Origin: Apiotrichum sp. Y4204
Lineage: Eukaryota; Basidiomycota; Tremellomycetes; Trichosporonales; Trichosporonaceae
Length of the DNA: 64,000 nt
Reading direction: 5' to 3'
Assembly (NCBI GenBank): GCA_025531455.1
Contig: JAMYHL010000001.1
Coordinates: 930,001 to 994,000 of the forward strand
In this document: in pieces, positions 1-11,158 of the stretch
Numbering within the stretch: the first letter of the stretch is position 1
Layout: each line of letters begins with the position of its first letter
Notes under the pieces: generated by a model
What the model saw: only the letters and a program-made list of their open reading frames with translations
What the model was told of the DNA's origin: nothing
Databases searched by the model: none
Program-made: the position numbers and the translations under genes

Positions 1-255
1 CTATGCACACGGTCGAGCGAGCCTAGAGGAACCTCACGTCAGGCAGAAGCTCGGCGGTGCGCCAGGTAGCTTCACTGTCCTGCGTCCGACGTTGAGCCAG
101 AGGAGCAATTGTGTCAGGATGGGCCAGACGTCCGTAGGCACCGACCTTTGTGCGCTCAGACCTGTGTTAAGTACGACTCCCCAGATCCCAAAGAGGTGAA
201 AGGTTGTAATGTGTGCCATGCATACTATACAGAATTACATACCGCACCTCAGACT

Positions 256-2782
256 TTACTCGTCGTCGAGGTCCTCGGGCTCATCCTCATCCTTGTCCTC
301 AAGCTCCCACGCGGCGTCTGCGCGCTCCCACTGGACAAACTTTGAGGCCTGGCCAAACATGTCGTTCATCCAGCGCTGGAGCTGCACGCGGATGTGCGGG
401 TGAGGCTTGTCGGGCTGGTCGTCGTTGAGGCATGCCATTGCGATATTGTCGTCCGTGCTCAGCTCCTTTAGTGCCCTGTGCAGCTGGTACACCGAGTGCA
501 CCATCGTGAAGCGCCACGGGGTGGTAGCTGATGTTAGCGGAAAGCGGATAATGGGTGTTGACGGCCCAGACTCACCGTACACATAGGCGTAGCGTGACAT
601 CAACTTGACAGACCAGTCGAGGAGGTTGACCTGCGAGAGGCTGCTCTGCTTGCCGTCAGTGCGCGTCCACTGGTCCTGTCCAAGACGGACATTGTGCGCG
701 AGGGAGAAGTCGGCCTCGCCCCACGTCGGCGTGAGAGGGAGCATGGGCTCGGGGCGGTCCCACATCGGGCGGCGGTCGCGGATTAGCGGGGTGAACATCT
801 TGTCCGCCGGGGGAAGGAACGCCCGGAGGCCCTGGCTGCCGGACGCGCGGACGAGGGCGTGAATGAGGCAGTCGCCGCACTCGCCCTTTTCAAATGCCAG
901 GCGTTTGAACATGTCGGCAGCGGTGTACTTGTCCTCGTCTTCCCAGAAGTCGGCGGGGAGGCATTCGTCTATATCGAACGTGCACGTTGTAGGAGGCACG
1001 GGGCGGAGACGCACACCCTTACGCGGCTTGCGCAGCAGCTTCTCGCGGAGTTTCCACTCCTCGGCACTGTACGGAACTTGTGACATGTGGCCGTCGAGCG
1101 AAGCTACCGTCAGTGATGAATTTGTTATGGCACTCACTGTAGAGAAAGTCGCTCCGCTGGGGCATCTCCCACCCGCCCTGCTCGGAGACGTGGTCAAAGT
1201 TGGCGAGGGTGCTGCGTCCCTTCTTGGAGATGTCGATCTCGGCCTTGGCGCCCTTCTCCGCCCCGCGCGAGAGACGAAGCACCTTGCGGAGCTCGTCACG
1301 GGCATCACGACCCCAGCTTCCGTCCAGGCCGCCAACCCTGGCGACAGCCCAAGTCCAGAGGAGAGCCTCACGCCAGCGCTCCATCTGGAGATAGGTCACG
1401 AGCCAGGACATTTCGACGTCCGCGACGCCCCGCTTCGACTCGCGGAAACCGCGCGTCGCGGCCTCAGCAAGGGGAGCAGCAAACATGACGCTCGCCTCGT
1501 GCAGGAGCGAGCGCTTCATCGCCTTGGACATGTGCTGGACATACAACCTGTTCTTCTGGCGGAAGCGACCAGAAATGAGGACATTCGCGTGCGCAAGACC
1601 ACCGCTCTCGCCCGAATCGGACTTGTCGGCAGGATTCAGGTGGGGCTTGATGTCCAGCGCCGGGTCGAGGCGGAAGACGCTCCCGTATAGCGGATGGTGA
1701 AAGTCGCCATGGGTCATGTCGCGCAGCAGGAACATGTCGTCGTTCGAGTAAACAATCTCCTCGGACATGCCGTTGATCCACGGGATGCGGGCTTCGATCG
1801 CAAACGAGTTGAACGACGGCAGCGACTTGTTCTGCCAGGCGACCTCGTCAATCTGCGCAATGCTCTCCGGCAGCTGGCCATCATGGTCGCGCGGAAGACG
1901 AAACACTGTCGGCTGGAAGTACCAGTTGACATTGGACCTATTCGCCCAGTTGAGCCAAGCGGGGATCTGGCCCATGCGCCAGCCAGTGACACCCTCGTGC
2001 GGGCGCGCTGGATACTTGCTGCTGTCAAAGTCATAAGCCGCCGACACGACATGGATACGGCCTACACGGCCAGCAAGCGAGAGTGCGCCGGACCGCATTG
2101 CACCGCGCAGCTCGCCGTTATCCCGCCAGTGCCTCTCCTTGTTGTTCTGGAGCGTGAGATCCTCCGACTTGAGCCGCGCAGCACGGGCATCCTGGAAGTA
2201 CCGCGATGTCGAGTTGACGTAGAGGTACACGAGGTCGAGGGGTTGCTGGGGATGGTGCACGGCGCCTGGGAGCTCGCCCGTCGTGTAGTAGTGCACGAGG
2301 ACGTCGAGCGGCGGGCGCGTGTCGACTGGCGAGAGGAGGTTTTCCGTCGCGGCGAGCGCCGCACGGACCGGCACGAGTACATTACTCGCGTCGGTGAGGG
2401 TGATTGTCCCGTCGAGGGGCTGGGGCTCGAGCGCCTCGGGCTCGTCGTACGCCGGCAGCGGGTCGTATCCTGGGAAGAGGCGGCGGTAGGCCCACGCGCC
2501 GGCCGCGAGGGAGACGAATAGTGCGAGCGCAAGAAACAAGATGTGGGAGACGGGGCGGCGGCGTTGCGCGTTCCATGCGGCGAAGCGCTCGCGGAGGGTG
2601 TTGGGGCGCGACTTTTCATAGTCGAACCCCACATCGTCGCCGTCGCCGTCACCGTCGCCGTCGCGCTCGCTGTCGTTAAGCATCGGGCGGCGCTCCATCT
2701 CCATCGGGGAGAAGCGCCCATCTCGCGCCTCGCTTTCTAGCGGGGCATATGTCGGCCCCGAGCCGCGGACGAGGGACCTCAT
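256..2782 (-). CDS. XPT1: Stealth-family xylosylphosphotransferase-like protein
   Basis: Exons on the minus strand are 2782-1138, 1103-576 and 527-256, giving 814 residues. It is a type II Golgi-type membrane protein: an acidic cytosolic tail with an Asp-Gly run, one membrane segment at about residues 81-99, and a luminal Stealth sugar-phosphotransferase domain. Stealth region 1 is DLVYLYVN (about 183-190), region 2 surrounds HWRDNGELR (about 218-226), region 3 is EEIVYSNDDMFLL (about 341-353), and region 4 is CLNDDQPD near residue 758. The closest family known to me is Cryptococcus Xpt1, which transfers xylose phosphate to mannose on O-glycans. Donor specificity cannot be read from sequence, so the symbol is by homology. 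The first intron (1104-1137) is only 34 nt. Family assignment is firm and the exact substrate is inferred. Confidence 0.85.
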
Positions 2783-4249
2783 GGTGGGAGTGATGCGGGT
2801 TGGGACGGCCTCGATCTGATTTTGGTGAAGAGTAAAAGAAGAGTGCGACGAGCTGACGAGGTATGTTCTGAGCTGCGAGACTCGAGGTGGTCGGGCGTTG
2901 AGGTTCCGAGATTATGGCCGCAACGATCACAGAGTCCCTGGCGAAACTATTCCTGGGTTCGCGGTTCTTGGTCTACGAGAAGCCAGTAGGGTGTGGCGCG
3001 TCGGCCGAAGGGTAAGATGATCGCAGGAGGTCGCGAGAAATATTCCGATGCGAGATGCGCTGAGCGATAGAATACGATGTGATGCCAGAGAGGTGGCGGA
3101 GATGGGAAGGATGCGGAGATGCGGAGATGCCTAGATGCAGAGATGCAGATGCGGAGTGGATGCGAGAGCGAGAGAGGGGATGCAAGGAATAGAAAGGCCG
3201 GGTAGTTGACGATCGACTATATTGATCTCGACACCTGATGGAGCGCACGCCCTACAAAGTCTCGAAATAGACCGAGGAGAAAGCCGACAGCGACGGGAGC
3301 GCTGGTAGTGATGAGAGATGATGCAACTTCATTCTCAAGCAAGCCATCCCATCCCATCCACTATGCATTCTTGCTTCTACTCGCTGCCGAACAATTGGCA
3401 GGTGGGTTTGACCGCCCGGGAAGGGGATAGGGTTACGCCAAGAATCGAGGCAATCTCCAGGCGTCCAGACTCCTGGGCCGCATGACGTTATGCCGACAAA
3501 CAAGAACAAACTTCCACCAGGCCATTAGCCCACCTTGCGGCGTGTCAAGCTCGCGACGACGCGAAACGCGGACAGCACTCGTGAGGGTCTATGGTATACA
3601 GCCTCTTGTCGCCATCATCAGCTGCATGCTCGCTGTCGCTGCCAGTCATCGGGGACTGGAGGTATGCCCGTGCGCTGTCGGCCGAGCTTGGCGTGCCTGG
3701 CCCGAGAATGATGCCCCGCACACTACTGAGAATGTTTGGGTAGAGCCAAGCTGCCAAGCGTCACAACAGGAGGCAGTTGTCGCAGTGCGCAGCACAGACC
3801 TACATCCAGCGTCAATGCTCTGCATAACTACGCCTCCAGCTCTGCATGCATCCTCGACAATGCGGCTAGGTAGGGAGGCACGGACCGAAGGGCGGGTGAC
3901 TGCTCCCCGCGAAAACTTTTTATCAGATTGCAGATAGCCCGCTATCGGGCCCGAACTGTCGTCAGGAACCCACGCGGCGCAGGGCGATAGTTTCGCGGGT
4001 GTCGCACATGGTCCCACGGCCAGGCGACGACCTCCGTGCGCCAGACGCGGAAGGTGGATTGGAGATCTGATACTGGGATGCATTCGGAAGCTGTGGACGA
4101 CCATATTACAGATTGCTTAAGATTCACAGCAACTGAACCTCAATCGCCCCCAGGTGCCACGCTGTCTCTGGACCAAACTTAGCTGCATACTGTACGTGAC
4201 CAGAATTTCGATCCACTACAAACAGTCTCACATTCTGCCACTCTTTCCC
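2783..4249. other. Intergenic, 5' side of XPT1 and 3' side of CPS1
   Basis: No supportable gene. The part next to 2782 is the promoter and leader of the transferase gene. Short ORFs on both strands lack domains, splice logic or coding-like composition. The only structure seen is a degenerate tandem of ATGCGGAG-like units at about 3111-3166. Confidence 0.6.
3111..3166. repeat. Degenerate tandem repeat, unit near ATGCGGAG
   Basis: Six to seven imperfect copies of an 8-nt unit (ATGCGGAG, ATGCAGAG and variants) lie head to tail in the upstream region of the Stealth transferase gene. No function can be assigned. Confidence 0.7.
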
Positions 4250-6252
4250 CTACTTGTCCGCGTCCCAGCCCTCGAGGTTGCGGATGAGGCGGTGGTAGAA
4301 CTGGGTAGTGGAGAGGTGGGCGCGGAGCGAGATGCGCTCGTCGACGGTGTGGGGGTTCAGAGTCTCGGACATGCGCGCGGGCGTGAAGCGGTAGATGTGG
4401 CGCGTGAGCGACCAGCAGCGCGCCGTGTCGGTGTTGGCTACAATCAGCAAACTGTCCGGAGAAGAGCGGTCTCAAGAGACAAAACCCACCAAACATTCCA
4501 GTCGGGGTGATGACCGTCTTGTGGCCAAAGACGGCGCGGATGGCACTGCCGATGAAGGCAAAGGCCTCCGAGTCAGCAGGCGTGATCGGCGCGGGCTCGA
4601 GACCGCTCTTGTGCTCGTTGCCGACAATCTTGATCGTGACGTGGCGCTCAGACTTGCCGTACTGCTCGCCAAAGATGGTGGCAGTGAGGCCGAGCTTCTT
4701 GGTGAGCGGGAGGAGGAGGTCGACGTAGTGCTGGAGCGTGGCGTTGACCGAGGACGTGAACGAGATGCGGTGGTTGACCGTCGCGTCGACCGTCTCGGGC
4801 AGCGCGTTGACCTTTACACCGCCGTGGATAAGGTCGATGGCGGTCGAGGTTGCGAGGAACGAGTTCTTGACCCGGTCGCTCTTTGCCAGCTCCTTTGCGA
4901 GCTTGGGCCACGCCTTTGGGTTCTTGACCTTCTTTGCGAGCTTGGACGGGAACTCGGGCGCGTACTCGGCCAGACACGAGAGGTACTTGAGGTACGGGCC
5001 CTCGGGGACGAGCTCGGGCTTGAACGGGTGGTCTTCCAGCTTCTTGAGGAGGCGGGCCATGAGACCGACTGGGGGGTGAGCAAGAGGCACGCTGTCTACC
5101 AGGACTCACTGCCGGTGTGCTCCGGAGGAACACTCGAGTGTCCGCCGGGCGTGTCGACGCGGATCGCGACGCTCACGGCCCCCTTCTCCGCCATGCCGAG
5201 CGCGGCAAGACGCGCGCCATATACGTCCTCGATACCGCTGAATCCCTCGTCAATGATGAACGCGACGCCGTCCTGGCCGTAGCGCTCCTCGACAACCTTG
5301 GCAATCTGCATCGCACCGCGCGCGCCGCCAATCTCCTTGTCAGCCAGGCGGTCAGCCGTCCTCTAGCGGCGGCACCTACCTCCTCATCGAACCCGTACGC
5401 GATCAGCACGTCGCGCGGCGGCGTGAACCCTTCAGCGAGCAGCTTCTCCGTAGCGGCGAGGATGCCCACCAGCGAGTTCTTGCAGTCGCTGCTTCCCCGG
5501 CCCCAGATCCACACGCCCGGCGCACCCTTGACATCCGTCGTAATCTCCCCGCTCCACGGGGGATACGTCCACTGGTCCACAGTGTCGGGGTTGACGGGAA
5601 CGACGTCCTCGTGCGCCATGAGCATGACCGGCTTGCCGCCGTCCGTGCCCTTCCACGTAAAGAGGTGTGCGTGGGTGTTCACGACCTCGTGCTGGAGGTG
5701 CTCGTACACGCTCGGGAACGTGTCCTGCATCCACGCAGCAAACTCCTTGTGCGAGTCGAAGCGCGGGTCCGTCGCGTCCGCAGGCATGTCGTCGTACGAC
5801 ACCGTCTGGATCTTCACCGCCGCGCTGAGCCTCGAGGCAGCCAGCGACGCGTAGTCTGCGTCCGCGGAGGGATCCCACTCGTCGCCGACGACACGCGCCG
5901 CCGGCTGCACGGGACACGCAGCCTTGCGCGTCGCGCCCACCAGCGCCGGGTGGCCCGTGAAACGGTCGGGAAAGCTCCATCCCCCAGCGGGCGACATGTG
6001 GCCGTGCCCGTGGCCCGACATGTGCTTGTCCACGCCCATGCCGGCGGCCATGTCGGTGCCGTGTCCCATGCCCATGCCCTTGCGGCCCTTGCACGACGCG
6101 ATGCCGCTACCCAGCGCGCCGAGGACCGCAAACAGAGCGATGGCAGGCAGGAGGAGGCGGACCTTCCACCCGAGCTCCCTCGGAGCCTCGACCTCGGTGG
6201 GAGGCGCGCGCTCGTCGGTCGGGAGCGGTGCGTACTCGTTCTTGCTGCTCAT
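4250..6252 (-). CDS. CPS1: Vacuolar carboxypeptidase S, M20 metallopeptidase
   Basis: Minus-strand exons are 6252-5380, 5332-5110, 5068-4490 and 4437-4250, giving 620 residues. A short cytosolic tail and one membrane segment (about 32-52) precede a luminal M20 peptidase. Metal-site motifs are AHEDVVPV (His214), GRGSSDCKNS (Asp256), DEEIGG after the first splice (Glu290/291) and DEGFSG, and the conserved NTDT motif follows the last splice. Family members are type II vacuolar zinc carboxypeptidases that release amino acids from peptides with C-terminal glycine. The second intron is 41 nt. The acceptor of the last intron is chosen at TTGTAG because the nearer CAG runs into a stop. Odd feature: a Met/His/Gly-rich run directly after the membrane segment (residues 60-86, 5995-6075), absent from the yeast enzymes I know. 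Confidence 0.9.
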
Positions 6253-6643
6253 GATGTGATGTGTAATCGTGTGAGCAGGGGATATGTACGTGCTTTTTTG
6301 TCCATTCTTGTGCTGGTATTTATGTTGCTTTTGCCCACCCGCTCATGGCCGGCTCTCGCGGCTCGGACAGCTCGGGCCCATGTTCCGAATACGCCGAGTT
6401 GCTACAGTACAAATCAACTCTGCCACAGTGCACCTCTTTGCTGGCTGGCACCGTTTTTTTAGACCGACGTCATTTTACTCACCGAAATTCATCCTGCCCG
6501 TACAGTAGGTGTTGGCATCGTAACGACCACACCAGCACATAAGCTAGCACCACGTACCACTCTCGCTCCATCGCTCACCCTTCCATTCCATCTATCCCCA
6601 CTCTCGGCTCGGCATCGCACCTGCCCACCAAACTATCGCCCAA
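6253..6643. promoter_or_regulatory. Shared divergent promoter region
   Basis: About 390 bp separate the carboxypeptidase S start (minus) from the HAD phosphatase start (plus). The last 60 nt before 6644 are C- and T-rich and read as a typical 5' leader ending in CCCAAATG. No defined operator can be assigned. Confidence 0.5.
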
Positions 6644-8013
6644 ATGAGCAGCGCACCTACCGCGGGATCCCGCGGCAAGATTGAATATGTCATCTTCGAC
6701 ATGGACGGGCTTCTCAGTGAGGCTTAGGCTACAGGGGTGTGCTAACGCCAGTGTGAGCTATTGCGAAGGAGACGTGCGAGTGCTGCGTGATGTGTGATAC
6801 GCGACGCGATACGCCATTACGCGATGCCTGTACTATCGCGCTTTGCGCGTGGTGTTGCACGTCGCGTATGGCGCGGCTATTCGGAACACGCTTGACCAGA
6901 CTGGACACGATGCTGACACGATCCTAACCCAGTGACACCGAAGTAAGCCTCGTCCCCGCCAAAGCTAACAGCAGCGCATCTACACGGACGTGACGAGTGG
7001 GTACTGACCGGCGTACGGGCGCGCTGCCGGCGCACGCGGGGTGCAGCCCTGGGCCTCCAGCTGTGGAGCTCCAACGCGCACCTGGAATGGCCATCTCAGC
7101 GGGCCATGCAACGATTGACCTCAGACATCATTCTCGCGCGGTACGGCCTGACCATGACGTGGGAGATCAAGTCGGGACTTATGGGCAAGCGTGAGTGCGG
7201 CTGTGCGGGGCCCGCGAAAGTCGAGCTCCCGCGGGATGGAGAAGAAAGACATAAGCCCGGGAGAAAGAAGGACCGCGGTCACCGGAAACCTCACACTGAC
7301 ATCCAGCCGCGTACGAGTCCTCAAAGTACCTCTTCTCGCGCTTCCCGGGTCTGGAGGAGCAGATCTCGGTGGAGGACTATATGGCGGAACGCGTCGAGAT
7401 GCAAGACGAAATGTTCCGCAAGGTCTCGCCCATGCGTGGAGCGGTCGCGCTCGTGCAGGGCCTCGTAAGTGGCCCATTTCGCTCGGTTCTGATGGCAGCA
7501 CGACGCGGGTGTCCCGATCGCGCTCGCGACCGGCTCGAGCAAGCGCAACTTTGATGTAAAGACGGTACGCCCGTTCTAATACTTACCCCCACTCACACCA
7601 GTCGCACCTCCCCGAGCTGTTTGAGCGCTTCCACCCCACATGCATCCTGACGGCGGACAGCCCCGAGGTGCGCCCTGGCCGGGGTAAGCCGTGTCCGGAC
7701 ATATTCCTCGCTGCGGCGCACAAGCTCGGGTTCGATGTGGGCTCGGCCGACAGCTGCACGCCCGAGCAGGAGGCGGTGAGGGCTAAAGGTCTCGTGTTCG
7801 AGGACGCAAAGCTTGGTATCGCGGCGGGCGTCGCGGCCGGCATGAATGGTGAGTCTGTGAAGCTCGGTTGGGCTGATGGCAGTCGTGTGGGTCCCGGATC
7901 CCGAGCTGCTCGCGCTCGAGCCCGACGCGACCTTTGGGGCTAAGCAGGTGTTGGAGCACCTCGAGGAACTGGATACGACGGAGTGGGGTCTGCCTCGTAT
8001 TGCCTTCAACTGA
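6644..8013 (+). CDS. HAD phosphatase, pseudouridine-5'-phosphatase (HDHD1/GS1) type
   Basis: Exons 6644-6716, 6752 (one nucleotide), 6933-6942, 6975-6996, 7125-7190, 7307-7464, 7499-7564, 7602-7848 and 7883-8013 give 774 nt, 257 residues. HAD motif I is FDMDGLLIDTE (nucleophile Asp19, acid/base Asp21). The single nucleotide at 6752 supplies the middle base of codon 25 (Ile) and restores the frame. Motif II is in ALATGSSKRNF, motif III is the Lys of GRGKPCPDIF, and motif IV is VFEDAKLG. The cap region and ending (WGLPRIAFN) match HDHD1/GS1 enzymes, soluble magnesium phosphatases acting on pseudouridine 5'-phosphate or similar small sugar phosphates. Substrate is inferred. Eight introns in 1.4 kb, several only 32-37 nt, make this the most fragmented gene here. 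Confidence 0.87.
6752..6752 (+). other. Putative single-nucleotide exon
   Basis: Base T at 6752 lies between an acceptor (CTAAC branch at 6742-6746, AG at 6750-6751) and a donor (GTGAGC at 6753-6758). Exon 1 ends in A at 6716 and the next exon begins TGACACCGAA at 6933. Only A+T+TG gives ATT GAC ACC GAA, the canonical I-D-T-E after DGLL. Skipping this base shifts the frame of the whole enzyme. Confidence 0.75.
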
Positions 8014-8198
8014 GCTCTGTAGAACAATAGCGGCGCAGTAGTCGCTGGAATCTTCTGTTTCTGCCTCGTCGAACTGTAGCCCTCCCTGCCTATGCACCTC
8101 TCTCTCTGGTGGTTCCAGGTTTCACATGTGCACAATACAACAGAACAAAAATGCTGCCGCCTTCTCTCTCAGATTGATAGACCTGCGCCGACTCGCGA
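8014..8198. terminator. Convergent 3' ends of the HAD phosphatase and LisH/CTLH genes
   Basis: The two stop codons (8013 plus, 8199 minus) are 185 bp apart, so both 3' untranslated regions and polyadenylation sites must fit or overlap here. No canonical AATAAA is evident. Confidence 0.5.
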
Positions 8199-9784
8199 CT
8201 ACGACGTCTCCCATACAAACTCCCGCAGGCTGAAGCCGCCCTTCTGGAACGGACGCCGCTTGAGCTGCTCGGCAATGCGCCAGTGCTGCTAGTTAGTCAC
8301 CGATGGCTCTGTGGTTGTTTCAAGAAGCCCTGCAACGCTCACAGTCGCATTCTTCGCGTCGCCAGTCCATGACGGTGTCGGGTCGATGCCGTGTTCAGTC
8401 AGAGTTGCGTAGACTGCATGTGTGCGGCGCACAATCTGCTCGAGATGCGACTGGACCGGGCGTCCCTCAGATTCTGGGTGTCAGCAACCTGAACGGTAAA
8501 GCTTCGGATCAGCCGCGAAGGATCTGAGCAACGTGATCTGGCCACGGAGTGATTGGCTTCGCGTGGAGCACTGATGCACCACTTCATTTCAGCCACCAGT
8601 GCCCCAGAACCATCACCAGCCGGTCGCCACCACTCACTAAGGATGGCTGCGTTGACCTGTTGCGCGAGCGCGATTCTCCTCTGCTGGTCGAGGAACCCGC
8701 TGACGACACTGTTCTCAGGCTCGATGTACGCCAGGAGGCCGCCGACGTCCTTGATTTCCTGGAGATAAATCGCGCGGTCCTCGGGACGGAGACGCCCGGC
8801 GTCAGTATGGAGGTTGTGCAGTGCCGCCAGGGTGGAAGTGAGCTCTGCGCTGGGTGCGCCGCCGTTCGTGCTCCCGGCCATGGACCCGATGCTGCTCGAC
8901 GGCGACGGCGGAGCGCTCGCTGCAAAGTCACGGTACAGCTCGATAAAGTCCTGGATCTGGAGGTTGAGGCTGACGTGCTCTGGCTCAGCACTGCGTGAGA
9001 AGACGGGAACGCTGTGGTTCGGCGCGGCTGGTGCACCATTTCCATCCTCTCCTCGAGGAGCGGAGCGCGCCACACCCGGGGAGACGACGTACGGCGTCGA
9101 GGATGACGATGCGCCGTTGGAGCCTGCCCCATTGGTGGGCCGCAAAGAGCCAGAGCCGGCACCATTCGTCGCAACCGCAGGCTGGCGGGTGAGGACAGCG
9201 GGAAAGTGGGTGTGCAGGGCGGCAACAGCTTTAGAGATTGCCCCGCTCAAAACATAGTCGAGGATTTCTGGAGTCAGCGGGTTGAATACGGAGGGAAGCC
9301 CTTGCGCATGGGCCGCATGGCCGCACGGTCTCACTCACCCCTCCGCTGGTCGATCGAGGCAAGGACGGCGTCATCGAGCGCGGGATTCTGCGCGGGCGTC
9401 GGCGAGGGGTTCTTCCCGTGGCCCGACAGAGCGGAGAGGTCGGAAAGCCCGCCAGTGGCCAGCTTGTGCTCCTGGTCGGCGCCATTGGTGTTGTCGCCGT
9501 CCTCCGCATCCTCCGGCGGCGGGGTGGCGGCGGCAGAGGTCGCGGATGACGTTGCCGATGTTGAAGACGGGGGGAGGCGCACCGGCGCAGCGGCAAGCAC
9601 CTTGGCCGTCCCTGCGAACCCGCTGTTCACAACATAGTCGACCACAATGTCGTGCTGTGTGTCAGTCCTGGGTAGTGGAATGGGGCGGTACGTGATGGGG
9701 TATGGATAGCATGACTGAGCGAACCGCCGGCGCTGCACTCACGAGCGTCATCGGTTGGCGCCGTCCCGCCTTGGACGACTCCAT
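8199..9784 (-). CDS. LisH/CTLH/CRA-domain protein (RanBPM/GID8-like)
   Basis: Minus-strand exons are 9784-9743, 9654-9339, 9267-8638, 8473-8343 and 8285-8199, giving 401 residues. Order: a LisH motif (HDIVVDYVVNSGF, from about residue 15), a Pro/Ser/Thr-rich linker, the first half of a CTLH motif (REILDYVLSG to HFPAVL), a Ser/Gly/Asn-rich insert of about 90 residues, the second half of the CTLH (LNLQIQDFIELYR), then a CRA domain (AYIEPENSVVSGFLD, VNAAIL and the C-terminal helices around VRRTHAVYATL). Such proteins scaffold the GID/CTLH ubiquitin ligase or act as Ran-binding-protein-9/10 homologues. A SPRY domain is absent, so GID8-like or a SPRY-less RanBPM are both possible. The 42-nt first exon was placed from its donor and the frame of the LisH motif. 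Confidence 0.8.
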
Positions 9785-11158
9785 CACGGGCTGGGTGGGG
9801 TAGGGGGGAAGGGGGATTGACACACGGTGTCAAGAGGAGGTGATGGTAGGAGCGGCGGCGGCGGCGGCGGCGGAGACTGTAAGAGTTGTGGAAAAGTGTG
9901 TGCTGAATTGAGTGTGATTGTGACAGCGACGACGGTGATGATGATACACGACTACTCTGAAGTAAGAAAAAGAGGTGGGAGAAATGGAAATGATGAGACT
10001 GACAATGACTCTGATAGTAGAGTAGTGGTGATAGTGGTGATTGTGGTTTAGACTGGATGCGGACGAGCAAAGCGACACACTGAAGAGAGAGACAGCGTCA
10101 TTGGCATCCATCAGCGCCCCACACTGTGCACACCACACCACACACGGGACTAATTGAGACTCTCTGTACTCTCTCCGCTCCATCCACTCCATCTTTCATG
10201 CCATCACTCCACTCCACTTCATTCTCTGCATATCCGCGGCTATCCGCGCTGGCGCCCCTCACCGGAGATACTGCCGCCCAGACGACTGCAGGTGTCGGAT
10301 GCTAACAGGCAAGCAAAATGGGGAGCACGGCCAGCGCCGGGAGGTTGCCAGTCGCGTGCCCTTTTCAGCCAGCCCCATTTCCCGGCTGTGCGCCTGTTGT
10401 TCTGCGTCAGGCTCACAGGCTCAAGGTCTCCAGGCTCATTTCATTCAGCTCATCCGCGCCGCCACCGGATGGCGTGACGTTTCTCAGCCCCGATCACACC
10501 CTGCTTGCAGAGGCTTGGCCTGGTTCGATTCTTGCATACAGTACGCGGTTCGCTGCGTGTAGATAAATGCAGCTTGGGAGCTGGCTGGCTCTTATGCACG
10601 ACTGGCCGCGACTGGAGGACGTTGATCACGCGAAAATACGATCACGAGAGTGCACCATTACGGAATTACACAATCACACAAACGAGTGCGACAATTCAAG
10701 AGAGTACAGTACAGCACAATCGATCGCGAATGGAAAGAGTGGCCTTCATTGCCTACATTTTGTACCCACACCCACACGGCCTTGCGCATTGAAAGAGTCA
10801 TTGTCACCCTTGGTGCCATTTGTTGTGATTGTGCGCTCTTGGACGAGCGTACGAGCTGGGGGCCTCTTCTTCCGTATGCTCGCGCATGAGAGCACACTTG
10901 CGCAACTCCACCAGATGCCCGCTGGGTCAGATACATCCAGCGCCACCCGCGACAATATTATGCATCGACACAGTCCGTACACGGCCGAGCGCTAGGTAAA
11001 TACGGGGCGGCAGCTCACCTGGGGTAGGCTGCCATAGAAGTGGAAGGGAGATAGGGGCGGGGTGGGGAAGGTCCAAACGCAGGCGCCAATGCACGGCAGA
11101 GGGCATACCAGCCATGACAGCAAGTCGCACCTACACACTGTTGCTCAGGCTTGTCCGT
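9785..11158. other. Intergenic with leader of the LisH/CTLH gene
   Basis: No gene recognised. The half next to 9785 is strongly purine-rich on the plus strand (pyrimidine-rich on the sense strand of the upstream gene), typical of a leader and promoter in this genome, and contains a GGC/GCC triplet run at 9851-9873. The rest shows short random ORFs only. Confidence 0.55.
9851..9873. repeat. GGC/GCC trinucleotide run
   Basis: About seven consecutive GGC triplets lie 70-90 bp upstream of the LisH/CTLH start codon, probably within its promoter or 5' untranslated region. Confidence 0.8.

Noticed and set aside
6717..6932. Single 216-nt intron in the HAD phosphatase gene
   Set aside because: It leaves the downstream exons out of frame and destroys motif I; the version with the 1-nt exon restores both.
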